DNA from: Psychroflexus aurantiacus
Lineage (GTDB): Bacteria > Bacteroidota > Bacteroidia > Flavobacteriales > Flavobacteriaceae
Assembly: GCF_010820555.1 (NCBI RefSeq)
Contig: NZ_JAAIKD010000004.1
Span: 310,001 to 374,000 of the forward strand
Length of the DNA stretch: 64,000 nucleotides
Direction: 5' to 3'
Part shown: in pieces, positions 1-7,237 of the stretch
Position numbering within the stretch: position 1 is the stretch's first letter
Layout of the letters: each line of letters begins with the position of its first letter
Position numbers and translations under genes: made by a program
Notes under the pieces: model-generated
What the model saw: the letters and a program-made list of their open reading frames with translations, nothing else
Told to the model about the DNA's origin: nothing
The model's database searches: none

Positions 1-213
1 AATTTACCTTTGTCTGTAGACATGCCACCTCACGTGGTATTGGAAGTCACCCAAACCGAACCTGGCTTAAAAGGGAATACCGCTACCAATGCAACAAAAC
101 CGGCTACTGTGGAAACCGGTGCAGAAGTGAATGTGCCTTTATTCATCAATGAAGGCGATAAGATAAAAGTGGAAACAGAGAAGGGGACTTACAAGGAGCG
201 AATCAAAGAATAA
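1..213 (+). CDS. efp: Elongation factor P, C-terminal part (5' end outside window)
   Basis: This is the last 70 codons of translation elongation factor P, which binds the ribosome between the P and E sites and relieves stalling at consecutive prolines. The reading frame is open to the first base of the window, so the gene starts upstream and the domain carrying the modified residue is not visible. The visible part is the C-terminal OB-like domain: V[15 protein letters not shown], then the A-T-x-E-T-G-A-x-V-x-V-P-L-F-I-x-E-G-D region and the terminal T-x-x-G-x-Y-x-x-R segment, all typical of EF-P. It lies 10 bases upstream of an LpxD-like gene. In Bacteroidota efp commonly follows lpxA, so a lipid A biosynthesis cluster probably lies just outside the window. 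Confidence 0.96.
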   Translation, partial: NLPLSVDMPPHVVLEVTQTEPGLKGNTATNATKPATVETGAEVNVPLFINEGDKIKVETEKGTYKERIKE

Positions 214-223
214 GTCGAAATCA

Positions 224-1159
224 ATGAAGTTTCCCCAACCACAAAGTCTTAAACAGATTTCTCAGCTTATACATGCTGAATTTGTTGGTCAGCCAGATTT
301 TGAAATTTTAGGAATTAACGAAATTCATGTAGTAGAGCATGGTGACATTGTATTTGTAGATCATCCCAAATATTATGATAAGGCCTTAAAGTCCAAGGCT
401 AGTGTGGTGTTGATCAATAAAAAAGTGGATTGCCCGGAAGGGAAAGCGCTTTTGATCTCTGAAGATCCTTTTACCGACTTTAATAAAATTACCGCTCATT
501 TTACTCCGTTTGAAGCTTCCAGCCAGTCTATCTCAAATTCAGCAAAAATTGGAGAAAACACAATTATACAACCCAATGTGTTTATTGGTAACCATGTAAA
601 AATTGGACAAAATTGCATCATTCACAGCAATGTTTCGATTTACGACGGTGTGGAAATCGGGAATAATGTCCAGATTCATGCCGGGACAGTTCTGGGAGCC
701 GATGCATTTTATTATAAAAACCGTCCAAACCGCCATGACAAACTTCTGTCTGGCGGGAGTATTACAATTGAAGATGGCGTAGAAATTGGAGCGCTTTGCA
801 GCATAGATAAAGGCGTGTCCGGTATGACTACGATAGGGGCAGGTACCAAAATCGATAATCATGTTCAGATAGGTCATGATACTGTGATTGGAAAAAAATG
901 CCTTATCGCTTCTCAAACCGGTATTGCCGGTTGTGTGGTGATTGAGGATGAAGTCACGATCTGGGGACAGGTTGGTATTGCCAGCGGATTGAAAATAGGC
1001 AGGAAAGCAATCATTTATGCGCAGTCTGGAATCAGCAAAAATCTTAAAGCAGACACAACCTATTTTGGAACTCCGGCAGATGACATTAAAAAGAAATATA
1101 AGGAACTGGCCTACATCAACAGAATACCAGACATTATTCAAAAATTGAAAAATCTATGA
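224..1159 (+). CDS. LpxD-like UDP-3-O-acylglucosamine N-acyltransferase
   Basis: A left-handed beta-helix acyltransferase of 311 residues, close to the length of LpxD, which adds the N-linked hydroxyacyl chain to UDP-3-O-acylglucosamine in lipid A synthesis in the cytoplasm. Residues 1-95 resemble the LpxD N-terminal uridine-binding domain (G-D-I-V-F-V-D-H-P-K-Y-Y). Residues 100-290 are hexapeptide repeats of the I-G-x-x-x-x-I type, and the expected catalytic histidine lies in D-N-H-V-Q-I-G-H near residue 218. It follows efp by 10 bases and overlaps the next gene by 4. Flavobacteria often carry a canonical lpxD upstream of lpxA plus this second LpxD-like copy after efp, so it may be a paralogue with a different acyl or sugar substrate. 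The family call is firm; the exact substrate is not. Confidence 0.85.
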   Translation: MKFPQPQSLKQISQLIHAEFVGQPDFEILGINEIHVVEHGDIVFVDHPKYYDKALKSKASVVLINKKVDCPEGKALLISEDPFTDFNKITAHFTPFEASSQSISNSAKIGENTIIQPNVFIGNHVKIGQNCIIHSNVSIYDGVEIGNNVQIHAGTVLGADAFYYKNRPNRHDKLLSGGSITIEDGVEIGALCSIDKGVSGMTTIGAGTKIDNHVQIGHDTVIGKKCLIASQTGIAGCVVIEDEVTIWGQVGIASGLKIGRKAIIYAQSGISKNLKADTTYFGTPADDIKKKYKELAYINRIPDIIQKLKNL

Positions 1160-1566
1160 TTTCCGATAATAAGACCCTAGTAACTAACTTTTTTACCTCA
1201 AAATACTATAAAAATTTAGCCGATTTTGAAAAGTACATCCATCCCGACCTTAAGATTGACTGGAATAGCAGCAAGGGCTTTTTTCAATTCGACTACGAGA
1301 AATTTAAGGCAATGTCTCTGGAAATGGGTAAATCTTTTGAAAATATGTCACCCGAATTTTCCCACCTCATAGAAGAAAACGATAAAGTCTGTGCCAGATT
1401 CACCTACAACGTGGAGACGATGGAATCTCAGGATCTTATAGGATTAGCCGATTTTTTCAGCGTCTGGGAGATAAAAAACAACCAGCTTTACAGAGGCTAT
1501 ATCATGTCTCAACCCTGTGATGATGGCCTGGATGGTGTATTATCCTTTATTAATGACCATAATTAG
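1156..1566 (+). CDS. NTF2/SnoaL-like fold protein
   Basis: A 136-residue cytoplasmic protein with no signal peptide or membrane segment. The pattern of an N-terminal helix followed by F-x-x-Y-I-H-P-D-L-x-x-D-W, a central V-C-A-R-F-T-Y strand and a C-terminal F-F-S-V-W-E-I-x-x-N-Q-L-Y-R-G-Y strand is typical of the cone-shaped NTF2-like (SnoaL) fold. Such proteins may be small enzymes or ligand binders, and nothing here fixes a substrate. The ATG overlaps the stop of the LpxD-like gene (ATGA), which implies translational coupling. Whether it has anything to do with lipid A is unknown. Confidence 0.7.
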   Translation: MISDNKTLVTNFFTSKYYKNLADFEKYIHPDLKIDWNSSKGFFQFDYEKFKAMSLEMGKSFENMSPEFSHLIEENDKVCARFTYNVETMESQDLIGLADFFSVWEIKNNQLYRGYIMSQPCDDGLDGVLSFINDHN

Positions 1567-1585
1567 ACAATTAAATACTTAATAA

Positions 1586-1607
1586 TTTTTAAGGCTCGCC
1601 TTAAAAA
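1586..1607. repeat. Perfect 10-bp inverted repeat inside the sucD promoter
   Basis: Two perfect 10-bp arms, TTTTTAAGGC and GCCTTAAAAA, are separated by two bases. The dyad lies just upstream of the -7 box of sucD, between the NTF2-like gene and sucD. No run of T follows it on the plus strand before TTACTTTTG, so it fits an intrinsic terminator poorly and a protein-binding operator better. Which protein would bind is unknown. Confidence 0.5.
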
Positions 1608-1609
1608 AT

Positions 1610-1617
1610 TACTTTTG
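1610..1617 (+). promoter_or_regulatory. Bacteroidota -7 promoter box for sucD
   Basis: TACTTTTG matches TAnnTTTG exactly. A T-run at 1587-1590, 19 bases upstream, is a weak -33 element. Transcription would begin near 1622, giving a leader of about 20 bases before the sucD ATG. Confidence 0.6.
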
Positions 1618-1640
1618 TTGAACAAAAATTAAACAAACTT

Positions 1641-2516
1641 ATGAGCGTTTTAGTTAATAAAGATTCAAAAATAATTGTTCAAGGATTTACAGGGAGTGAA
1701 GGCTCTTTTCACGCTGAACAAATGATTGATTATGGAACTAACATCGTTGGTGGTGTAACTCCTGGAAAAGGTGGAACCGAACATTTGGGAAAACCGGTTT
1801 TCAATACAGTTGCAGATGCTGTTGAAAAAGTAGATGCAGATACGACGATCATTTTTGTTCCCCCAGCTTTTGCTGCAGACGCGATCATGGAAGCTGCAGA
1901 TGCCGGAATCAAAGTCATTATCACCATTACGGAAGGAATTCCAGTGAAGGATATGATCAAGGCTTCAAATTACATTAAAAGCAAAGACTGCAGACTTATA
2001 GGCCCTAACTGTCCTGGTGTAATCACTCCGGGTGAAGCTAAAGTTGGTATTATGCCAGGTTTTGTTTTCAAAAAAGGGACAGTAGGTATTGTTTCCAAAT
2101 CCGGAACACTGACCTATGAAGCTGCTGACCAGGTGGTGAAAGAAGGATTTGGCATCACAACGGCTATTGGAATTGGCGGAGATCCTATTATTGGAACCAC
2201 AACCAAAGATGCAGTTGAATTGCTGGTTAATGATTCAGAGACCGAATGTGTCGTTATGATTGGAGAAATTGGCGGTCAATTGGAAGCCGAGGCTGCAAAA
2301 TGGTACAAAGAAAGCGGCAGTAAAAAACCTGTCATTGGTTTTATCGCTGGTGAAACTGCTCCTGCCGGAAGAACCATGGGACATGCTGGTGCCATTGTAG
2401 GCGGAAGTGAAGATACGGCTCAGGCAAAGAAAAAAATCTTAAAGGATTCTGGAATACACGTTGTAGATTCTCCTGCGGAAATCGGCAAAAAAGTAGCAGA
2501 AGTCTTATCTAAATAA
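1641..2516 (+). CDS. sucD: Succinate-CoA ligase, alpha subunit
   Basis: The alpha subunit of succinyl-CoA synthetase, which interconverts succinyl-CoA and succinate with substrate-level phosphorylation in the TCA cycle. At 291 residues it has the full family length. The N-terminal CoA-binding Rossmann domain carries [12 protein letters not shown], the middle has [11 protein letters not shown], and the C-terminal ligase domain has the active-site phosphohistidine in G-H-A-G-A-I-V-G-G near residue 248. The beta subunit gene sucC is not adjacent and must lie elsewhere, which is common in Bacteroidota. The gene has its own promoter and a terminator behind it, so it is probably monocistronic. Confidence 0.97.
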   Translation: MSVLVNKDSKIIVQGFTGSEGSFHAEQMIDYGTNIVGGVTPGKGGTEHLGKPVFNTVADAVEKVDADTTIIFVPPAFAADAIMEAADAGIKVIITITEGIPVKDMIKASNYIKSKDCRLIGPNCPGVITPGEAKVGIMPGFVFKKGTVGIVSKSGTLTYEAADQVVKEGFGITTAIGIGGDPIIGTTTKDAVELLVNDSETECVVMIGEIGGQLEAEAAKWYKESGSKKPVIGFIAGETAPAGRTMGHAGAIVGGSEDTAQAKKKILKDSGIHVVDSPAEIGKKVAEVLSK

Positions 2517-2527
2517 TACTATATTTT

Positions 2528-2559
2528 AAAGCCTTTGGTTATTGATCAAGGGCTTTTTT
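2528..2559 (+). terminator. Intrinsic terminator after sucD
   Basis: AAAGCCTTTG (2528-2537) pairs with CAAGGGCTTT (2547-2556), a 10-bp stem with one G-U pair and a 9-base loop. A run of six T follows at 2554-2559, twelve bases or more beyond the sucD stop. Confidence 0.85.
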
Positions 2560-2579
2560 ATACATAAATCTGAAGCTAT

Positions 2580-3326
2580 ATGAAACTACTCGATTCAAAA
2601 AATGTAATTATTACAGGAGGCAGCCGTGGAATTGGCAAAGGCATTGCCGAAGTTTTTGCAAAGCATGGAGCCAATGTCGCTTTTACATACAATTCGTCTT
2701 CAAGTTCGGCTCAGGAACTGGAAGATCACTTAAAAACCTTTGGTGTTCAGGCAAAAGCCTATCAATCTGACGCTTCCGATTTTGATCAGGCCCAGAAACT
2801 GGCTGAGGATATCCTTAAAGACTTTGGCAGCATAGATGTATTGATAAACAATGCGGGGATTACCAAGGACAATTTACTGATGCGAATGAGTGCAGAGGAT
2901 TTTGATCAGGTGATCAAAGTCAATCTGAATTCTGTCTTCAACCTGACTAAGGCAGTTTTAAGACCTATGTTAAAACAAAGACACGGCAGTATCATCAACA
3001 TCAGTTCTGTTGTCGGAATAAAAGGTAATGCGGGTCAGGCCAACTATTCTGCTTCCAAGGCCGGAATTATTGGGTTTTCCAAATCTGTAGCTTTAGAACT
3101 TGGATCCCGAAATATCCGCTCCAATGTGGTCGCCCCTGGTTTTATAGAGACCGAAATGACCGAAAAACTTGACGAGAAGACCGTAGAGGGCTGGAGGCAA
3201 GCCATTCCATTAAAACGCGGTGGACAGCCTGAAGATATTGCCAATGCCTGCGTTTTCCTTGCAAGTGACATGAGTTCTTATATCACCGGACAAACCTTAA
3301 GTGTAGATGGTGGGATGTTAACCTAA
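2580..3326 (+). CDS. fabG: 3-oxoacyl-[acyl-carrier-protein] reductase
   Basis: A short-chain dehydrogenase that reduces 3-oxoacyl-ACP with NADPH in fatty acid elongation. At 248 residues it has the usual FabG length. It shows the T-G-G-S-R-G-I-G cofactor motif at residues 11-18, N-N-A-G-I-T near residue 90, catalytic Ser in N-I-S-S-V-V-G, and Y-S-A-S-K for the Tyr/Lys pair near 153-157. The C-terminal G-Q-T-L-S-V-D-G-G-M is typical of FabG. It ends 6 bases before the vWA membrane protein gene and so may be cotranscribed with it. Other SDRs could share these motifs, but the P-G-F-I-E-T-E-M-T segment supports FabG. Confidence 0.93.
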   Translation: MKLLDSKNVIITGGSRGIGKGIAEVFAKHGANVAFTYNSSSSSAQELEDHLKTFGVQAKAYQSDASDFDQAQKLAEDILKDFGSIDVLINNAGITKDNLLMRMSAEDFDQVIKVNLNSVFNLTKAVLRPMLKQRHGSIINISSVVGIKGNAGQANYSASKAGIIGFSKSVALELGSRNIRSNVVAPGFIETEMTEKLDEKTVEGWRQAIPLKRGGQPEDIANACVFLASDMSSYITGQTLSVDGGMLT

Positions 3327-3332
3327 CAACGA

Positions 3333-5345
3333 ATGATGACAAGTCAACTTTTGCTATTGCTTTTTTTAAATTCTGCATGTGCATTGGGTTTGACCTTGGT
3401 CTTATATCGAAATATACGCAAAGACAAAACTCAAAGAGTTCTCGCACTCTTTAGATTTTTGTCTTTTTTTTTGCTGGGACTTTTACTCATCAATCCGGAA
3501 ATCGAGGCTACACAGTATAGCCTTGACAAGCCAAAACTGATTTTTGCTTTCGATAATTCAGAATCTGTAAAACAGGTCGCAGCCCCTTCAGAACTCAATG
3601 CTCTGTTTGAGCAACTGAAGAGTGATGAAGGCTTAAACGAAAGTTATGATCTAAACTTTTTAAAGTTTGGATCAGGCTTAAGTTCCCTTTCAGACAGCCT
3701 GTCTTTTTCTGAAACGTCTACCGATATTTCAAAAGTCATCGATTATGCGAATACCCTAAAAGAACCAGAAACCTCCTTTGTGCTGATCACCGATGGTAAT
3801 CAAACCTTGGGTAAAGACTATAATTTCAACGCTTTCAATTCCAAACTCTATGCGGATGTTTTGATTATTGGAGATACAACGCGCTTTATTGATTCTAAAA
3901 TAGATTTGATCAATCTCAATACCTATGCTTATTTCAAAAATAAGTTTCCGGTTGAAATTTTTGTTAGTCAAAACACGGCTCAGCCCACTAGCCAAACCTT
4001 AAGCCTAAGTGAGAATGGTACTGTTTTAGCCCAAAAAACGCTTGAAATTCCCTCTAAAAGTTCTGTAAAAACTGAATTTATCCTTACGGCTGAACCTGTT
4101 GGAATGAAGGTCTTAAACGTGGAGTTAGAGCCTCTTTCAGAAGAAATAAACCCACTCAATAATCAAAAAACAGTTTCTGTAGAGGTTATAGATTCAAGAT
4201 CCAGAATACTCCTGGTGTCAGATTTTCTGCATCCGGATATTGGTTTTTTCAACAGGGTACTGGAATCTGATAAAGATTTGGAATTGGTTTACAAAACCAC
4301 GGAGGAAGTCAGTACGATTTCAGAGTACGATTTAGTTATTTTCTATCAGCCTCAGGCGTCATTCCGGAATTTAATTCGTCAGGCTAAGAAAAATACAATA
4401 AATCACCTCATTATTGGAGGTTCACATACGGATTACAGCCTGTTGAACAGTTTAAATCTTGGCTTTCAAAAAGAAGTGATCTCCTCTACGGAAGAGTATG
4501 CTCCGGTGTTAAATCCCGATTTTAGCTTATTCCTTGTCAAGGATTTGAATATTGATATCTACCCGCCGCTTAAAGATAAGTTTGGGGATATACAGTTCAA
4601 CACAACCTATTCAACACTATTAGGCAAGCAAATGAATGGAATTGCTGTAGACTCCCCCTTATGGATTTTCAATACAGATCAGGTCAAGCAATCCGTTTTG
4701 TTTGGTGAAAACCTCTGGAAGTGGAGGGCAAAGCACTATCTGGAAAATGCATCGTTCACTAAGTTTGACCAGGCTTTCCAGAGAATCATTCAGTTTTTAG
4801 CCCAGTCCAAATCCAAAAACAAGCTTAGCGTTGATGTGGAACCTGTTATCAGTTCGGGAGAAAATCAATTCATAAAAGTTAAGTATTACAATGAAAACTT
4901 TGAGAGTGATACGCGATTTAACTTTGACATAACACTCGAAAATATTGATTCGGGGCAGGTGGAAGCCTTCAGATTATTAAAAGACGAGGAGGCCTATAGT
5001 TTTGATTTGTCAAAACTGGAACCCGGGTTTTATTCCTATAAAATTCAAAGTAATGAAGTTGAACCGTCAAAGGAGGGGCAATTCCAAGTCTTGGAGTATT
5101 CAAGTGAAATGCAATCGATGAACGCGGATATTCAAAGCCTAAGCAAACTCGTATCCAATGATAATCTTTACGCCTTTGCTAACCGAACAAAATTGATTTC
5201 AGATTTAAAAGCACAGAAGCCTAAACCAATTCAAAAATCTATCAAAAAATCAGATAGTTTAATCAATTTTGAATGGCTTATCCTTTTATTAGCTTTAACT
5301 TTGAGTTTAGAATGGCTTTTTAGAAAATATAAAGGCCTAATTTAA
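3333..5345 (+). CDS. Von Willebrand factor A-like membrane protein
   Basis: A 670-residue protein with two N-terminal hydrophobic segments (about residues 4-22 and 38-55), a large soluble region and a C-terminal membrane segment near 645-662. The vWA-like part begins with a D-N-S-E-S metal-site motif near residue 74 and has T-D-G-N-Q near 153. A later part resembles immunoglobulin-like domains and a glutamine-amidotransferase-like region. This layout matches the long vWA proteins of Bacteroidota that are related to BatA/BatB, but no Bat or MoxR genes are adjacent. It sits 6 bases after fabG and 11 bases before the prohibitin-like gene. The function is unknown; a role in envelope stress or protein interaction is only inferred. 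Confidence 0.75.
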   Translation: MMTSQLLLLLFLNSACALGLTLVLYRNIRKDKTQRVLALFRFLSFFLLGLLLINPEIEATQYSLDKPKLIFAFDNSESVKQVAAPSELNALFEQLKSDEGLNESYDLNFLKFGSGLSSLSDSLSFSETSTDISKVIDYANTLKEPETSFVLITDGNQTLGKDYNFNAFNSKLYADVLIIGDTTRFIDSKIDLINLNTYAYFKNKFPVEIFVSQNTAQPTSQTLSLSENGTVLAQKTLEIPSKSSVKTEFILTAEPVGMKVLNVELEPLSEEINPLNNQKTVSVEVIDSRSRILLVSDFLHPDIGFFNRVLESDKDLELVYKTTEEVSTISEYDLVIFYQPQASFRNLIRQAKKNTINHLIIGGSHTDYSLLNSLNLGFQKEVISSTEEYAPVLNPDFSLFLVKDLNIDIYPPLKDKFGDIQFNTTYSTLLGKQMNGIAVDSPLWIFNTDQVKQSVLFGENLWKWRAKHYLENASFTKFDQAFQRIIQFLAQSKSKNKLSVDVEPVISSGENQFIKVKYYNENFESDTRFNFDITLENIDSGQVEAFRLLKDEEAYSFDLSKLEPGFYSYKIQSNEVEPSKEGQFQVLEYSSEMQSMNADIQSLSKLVSNDNLYAFANRTKLISDLKAQKPKPIQKSIKKSDSLINFEWLILLLALTLSLEWLFRKYKGLI

Positions 5346-5356
5346 ATTTTATTATC

Positions 5357-6172
5357 ATGGAAAGATTACCTAAAGCGATTGTACCAATCATAATAGTTGT
5401 TGTTATCGCCATCATTTTTATTTCTAACTCTACTGTAAATATCAACTCGGGTGAAGCTGGAGTTTTATTTAAACGTTTTGGTGGAGGTGTTGTGACCGAT
5501 GAAGCCCCTATGAAAGAAGGATTTCATATTGTAGCTCCCTGGAACACAGTGTTTATTTATGAAGTGAGACAACAAACCATAGACGAGTCTATGCAAGTTT
5601 TATCTTCAAACGGACTGGATATTAAACTGGATGCTACCATTTGGTTTGAACCCACTTATGACCAACTGGGATTACTACACAAGGAAAGAGGTGAAGATTA
5701 TATCTCCAGGTTAATTCAGCCTGCGGTGAGATCCGCCACAAGATCTGTTGTTGGACGTTACAAGCCTGAAGAGCTATATGCTCAAAAAAGAGAGTCTATT
5801 CAAAATGAAATGTATGATGAAACTCAGCAATTGTTGAAAAATCAGTACGTACAGGTAAACAGAATTCTTGTTAGAGATGTTTCTCTTCCACCTACAATTA
5901 AGCAGGCTATTGAAAGAAAACTGAAGCAGGAACAGGAATCTTTGGAGTATGAATTTCGTCTAGAAAAAGCGACCAAAGAGAAACGTCGTCAGGAAATTGA
6001 AGCTGAAGGTAAGGCCAGAGCCAACAGAATTTTGGATGCTTCACTTTCTGATAAGATTTTAAGAGAGAAAGGAATTCAAGCTACTGTTGAGTTATCAAAA
6101 TCCGAAAATGCAAAAGTTATTGTGATAGGATCTGGAAAAGAAGGATTGCCAATCATCTTAGGCAACAATTAA
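5357..6172 (+). CDS. Prohibitin-like SPFH/Band 7 membrane protein
   Basis: A 271-residue SPFH-domain protein. A single N-terminal membrane anchor (about residues 8-27, I-V-P-I-I-I-V-V-V-I-A-I-I-F) is followed by the Band 7 domain (E-A-G-V-L-F-K-R-F-G-G, then R-Q-Q-T-I-D) and a charged coiled-coil of about residues 190-235, rich in E, K and R, ending in a short conserved tail. Family members form ring-shaped scaffolds in the inner membrane and often regulate the FtsH protease. No ftsH or nfeD gene is adjacent. It is the last gene before the histidine attenuator. Confidence 0.9.
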   Translation: MERLPKAIVPIIIVVVIAIIFISNSTVNINSGEAGVLFKRFGGGVVTDEAPMKEGFHIVAPWNTVFIYEVRQQTIDESMQVLSSNGLDIKLDATIWFEPTYDQLGLLHKERGEDYISRLIQPAVRSATRSVVGRYKPEELYAQKRESIQNEMYDETQQLLKNQYVQVNRILVRDVSLPPTIKQAIERKLKQEQESLEYEFRLEKATKEKRRQEIEAEGKARANRILDASLSDKILREKGIQATVELSKSENAKVIVIGSGKEGLPIILGNN

Positions 6173-6196
6173 TTTTCTCTTAAAAGCTAAAAAGCG

Positions 6197-6227
6197 TTTT
6201 AAGAATACAATAATTAGTTTAAATTTG
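6197..6227 (+). promoter_or_regulatory. Promoter of the histidine operon leader
   Basis: TAAATTTG at 6220-6227 matches the Bacteroidota -7 box TAnnTTTG. A T-run at 6197-6200 stands about 19 bases upstream as a weak -33 element. The predicted start falls at about 6233-6235, at or just before the leader peptide ATG, so the leader peptide mRNA would be leaderless or nearly so. Confidence 0.65.
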
Positions 6228-6234
6228 CACAGCA

Positions 6235-6294
6235 ATGAAGTTACATACTCTACATCATTATTTACCTAGCTCGCTCAAAGCGGTTGGAATGTAA
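6235..6294 (+). CDS. hisL: Histidine operon leader peptide (19 codons)
   Basis: A short open frame reads M-K-L-H-T-L-H-H-Y-L-P-S-S-L-K-A-V-G-M-stop. Three of its first eight codons are histidine (6244, 6253, 6256), two of them adjacent, and the frame lies between a promoter and a terminator directly ahead of hisG. This is the classic arrangement of a ribosome-mediated attenuator: scarcity of charged tRNA-His would stall the ribosome on the CAT codons. No E. coli-like leader with seven His codons is needed for the mechanism. The downstream RNA pairing, described separately, agrees with the stall position. The peptide itself has no expected function. It is unlike proteobacterial HisL in sequence and is recognised only by codon content and position. 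Confidence 0.85.
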   Translation: MKLHTLHHYLPSSLKAVGM

Positions 6295-6332
6295 TATGTA
6301 GAATTTAACACATATACAATACCCGTTTGAGC
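6273..6332 (+). promoter_or_regulatory. Antiterminator pairing of the his attenuator
   Basis: GCTCAAA at 6273-6279, inside the 3' half of the leader frame, is the exact complement of TTTGAGC at 6326-6332. After one bulged G (6280), CGG at 6281-6283 pairs with CCG at 6323-6325. This 10-bp helix uses the ascending arm of the terminator and so excludes it. A ribosome stalled on the His codons at 6253-6258 leaves 6273 onward free, which favours readthrough. A ribosome at the stop codon (6292) covers it, which favours termination. Confidence 0.75.
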
Positions 6333-6354
6333 CAAAAGCTTTAACGGGTTTTTT
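6321..6354 (+). terminator. Attenuator terminator before hisG
   Basis: ACCCGTT (6321-6327) pairs with AACGGGT (6343-6349), a 7-bp stem with a 15-base loop, followed by a T-run at 6349-6354 and TATTTTA. It lies between the leader peptide stop and hisG, 26 bases before the hisG ATG, so transcription into hisG requires readthrough. Confidence 0.85.
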
Positions 6355-6379
6355 ATTTTAAAAATTTGAAGAATTTAAC

Positions 6380-7237
6380 ATGGAAAAATTAAGAATTGCT
6401 ATTCAAAAATCTGGTCGACTTAATGAGGAATCATTAAAGATTTTAAAAGACTGCGGAATTTCTATCAATAATGGGAGAGATCAATTGAAAGTAGATGCTT
6501 CCAATTTTCCGCTTGAAATCTATTACTTAAGGAACGGAGATATCCCTCAGTATTTAAGAGATGGCATTGCCGACCTGGCTATTCTAGGTGAGAATCTGCT
6601 CCACGAGAAAGGAGAAGACCTAATCATTCAAAAAAGGCTGGGATTTTCAAAATGCAAAGTCTCTCTTGCTATACCAAAGCAATCTGAAATGAAAAGTGTC
6701 AAAGACCTCGAGGGCAAGCAAATCGCTACCTCATATCCAAACACGCTTCAAAAGTATCTTGACAAACACAGCGTTAAGGCAAACATTCACCTGATTACAG
6801 GCTCGGTAGAGATCGCACCAAATATCGGTCTGGCGGATGCTATATGTGATATCGTATCCAGCGGGAGTACGCTTTTCAAAAATAACCTAAAAGAGTCTGA
6901 TGTTATTTTAAACAGTGAAGCTGTTTTGGCGAGTTCACCAAGTCTAACAGCTGAAAAGCAACACATCTTAGACAAACTCCTGTTTAGAATTGATGCGGTA
7001 CTGAGAGCTGAAAATTCCAAATACGTGCTGCTGAATGCCCCTAATGACAAACTTGATGAAATCATCAAAATTTTACCAGGAATGAAGAGTCCAACGGTAA
7101 TGCCGCTGGCAGAAACCAACTGGAGTTCTGTGCATACAGTTCTTCAGCAGGAAAAATTTTGGGAAATAATAGACGAGCTGAAATCAGCCGGAGCTGAGAG
7201 TATTCTTGTAAGTCCAATCGAAAAAATGATCTTATAA
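6380..7237 (+). CDS. hisG: ATP phosphoribosyltransferase (long form)
   Basis: The first enzyme of histidine synthesis: it joins ATP and PRPP to give phosphoribosyl-ATP. At 285 residues it is the long HisG form, which carries a C-terminal regulatory ACT-like domain (from about residue 210) and does not need HisZ. N-terminal R-I-A-I-Q-K-S-G-R-L, A-I-L-G-E-N and the D-I-V-S-S-G-S-T-L PRPP-binding loop near residue 155-163 are visible. This long form is usually feedback-inhibited by histidine, so the pathway would be controlled both by attenuation and by allostery. Its stop overlaps the hisD start by one base (TAATG). Confidence 0.97.
   Translation: MEKLRIAIQKSGRLNEESLKILKDCGISINNGRDQLKVDASNFPLEIYYLRNGDIPQYLRDGIADLAILGENLLHEKGEDLIIQKRLGFSKCKVSLAIPKQSEMKSVKDLEGKQIATSYPNTLQKYLDKHSVKANIHLITGSVEIAPNIGLADAICDIVSSGSTLFKNNLKESDVILNSEAVLASSPSLTAEKQHILDKLLFRIDAVLRAENSKYVLLNAPNDKLDEIIKILPGMKSPTVMPLAETNWSSVHTVLQQEKFWEIIDELKSAGAESILVSPIEKMIL

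Noticed and set aside
539-1141. Long reverse-strand open frame opposite the LpxD-like gene
   Set aside because: It lies wholly inside the conserved hexapeptide-repeat gene and its product has no recognisable features.
6371-6380. Repeat of GAATTTAACA at 6301-6310 and 6371-6380 as direct-repeat signature of an insertion
   Set aside because: Ten A/T-rich bases in an AT-rich leader with no element between them other than the attenuator; chance is sufficient.
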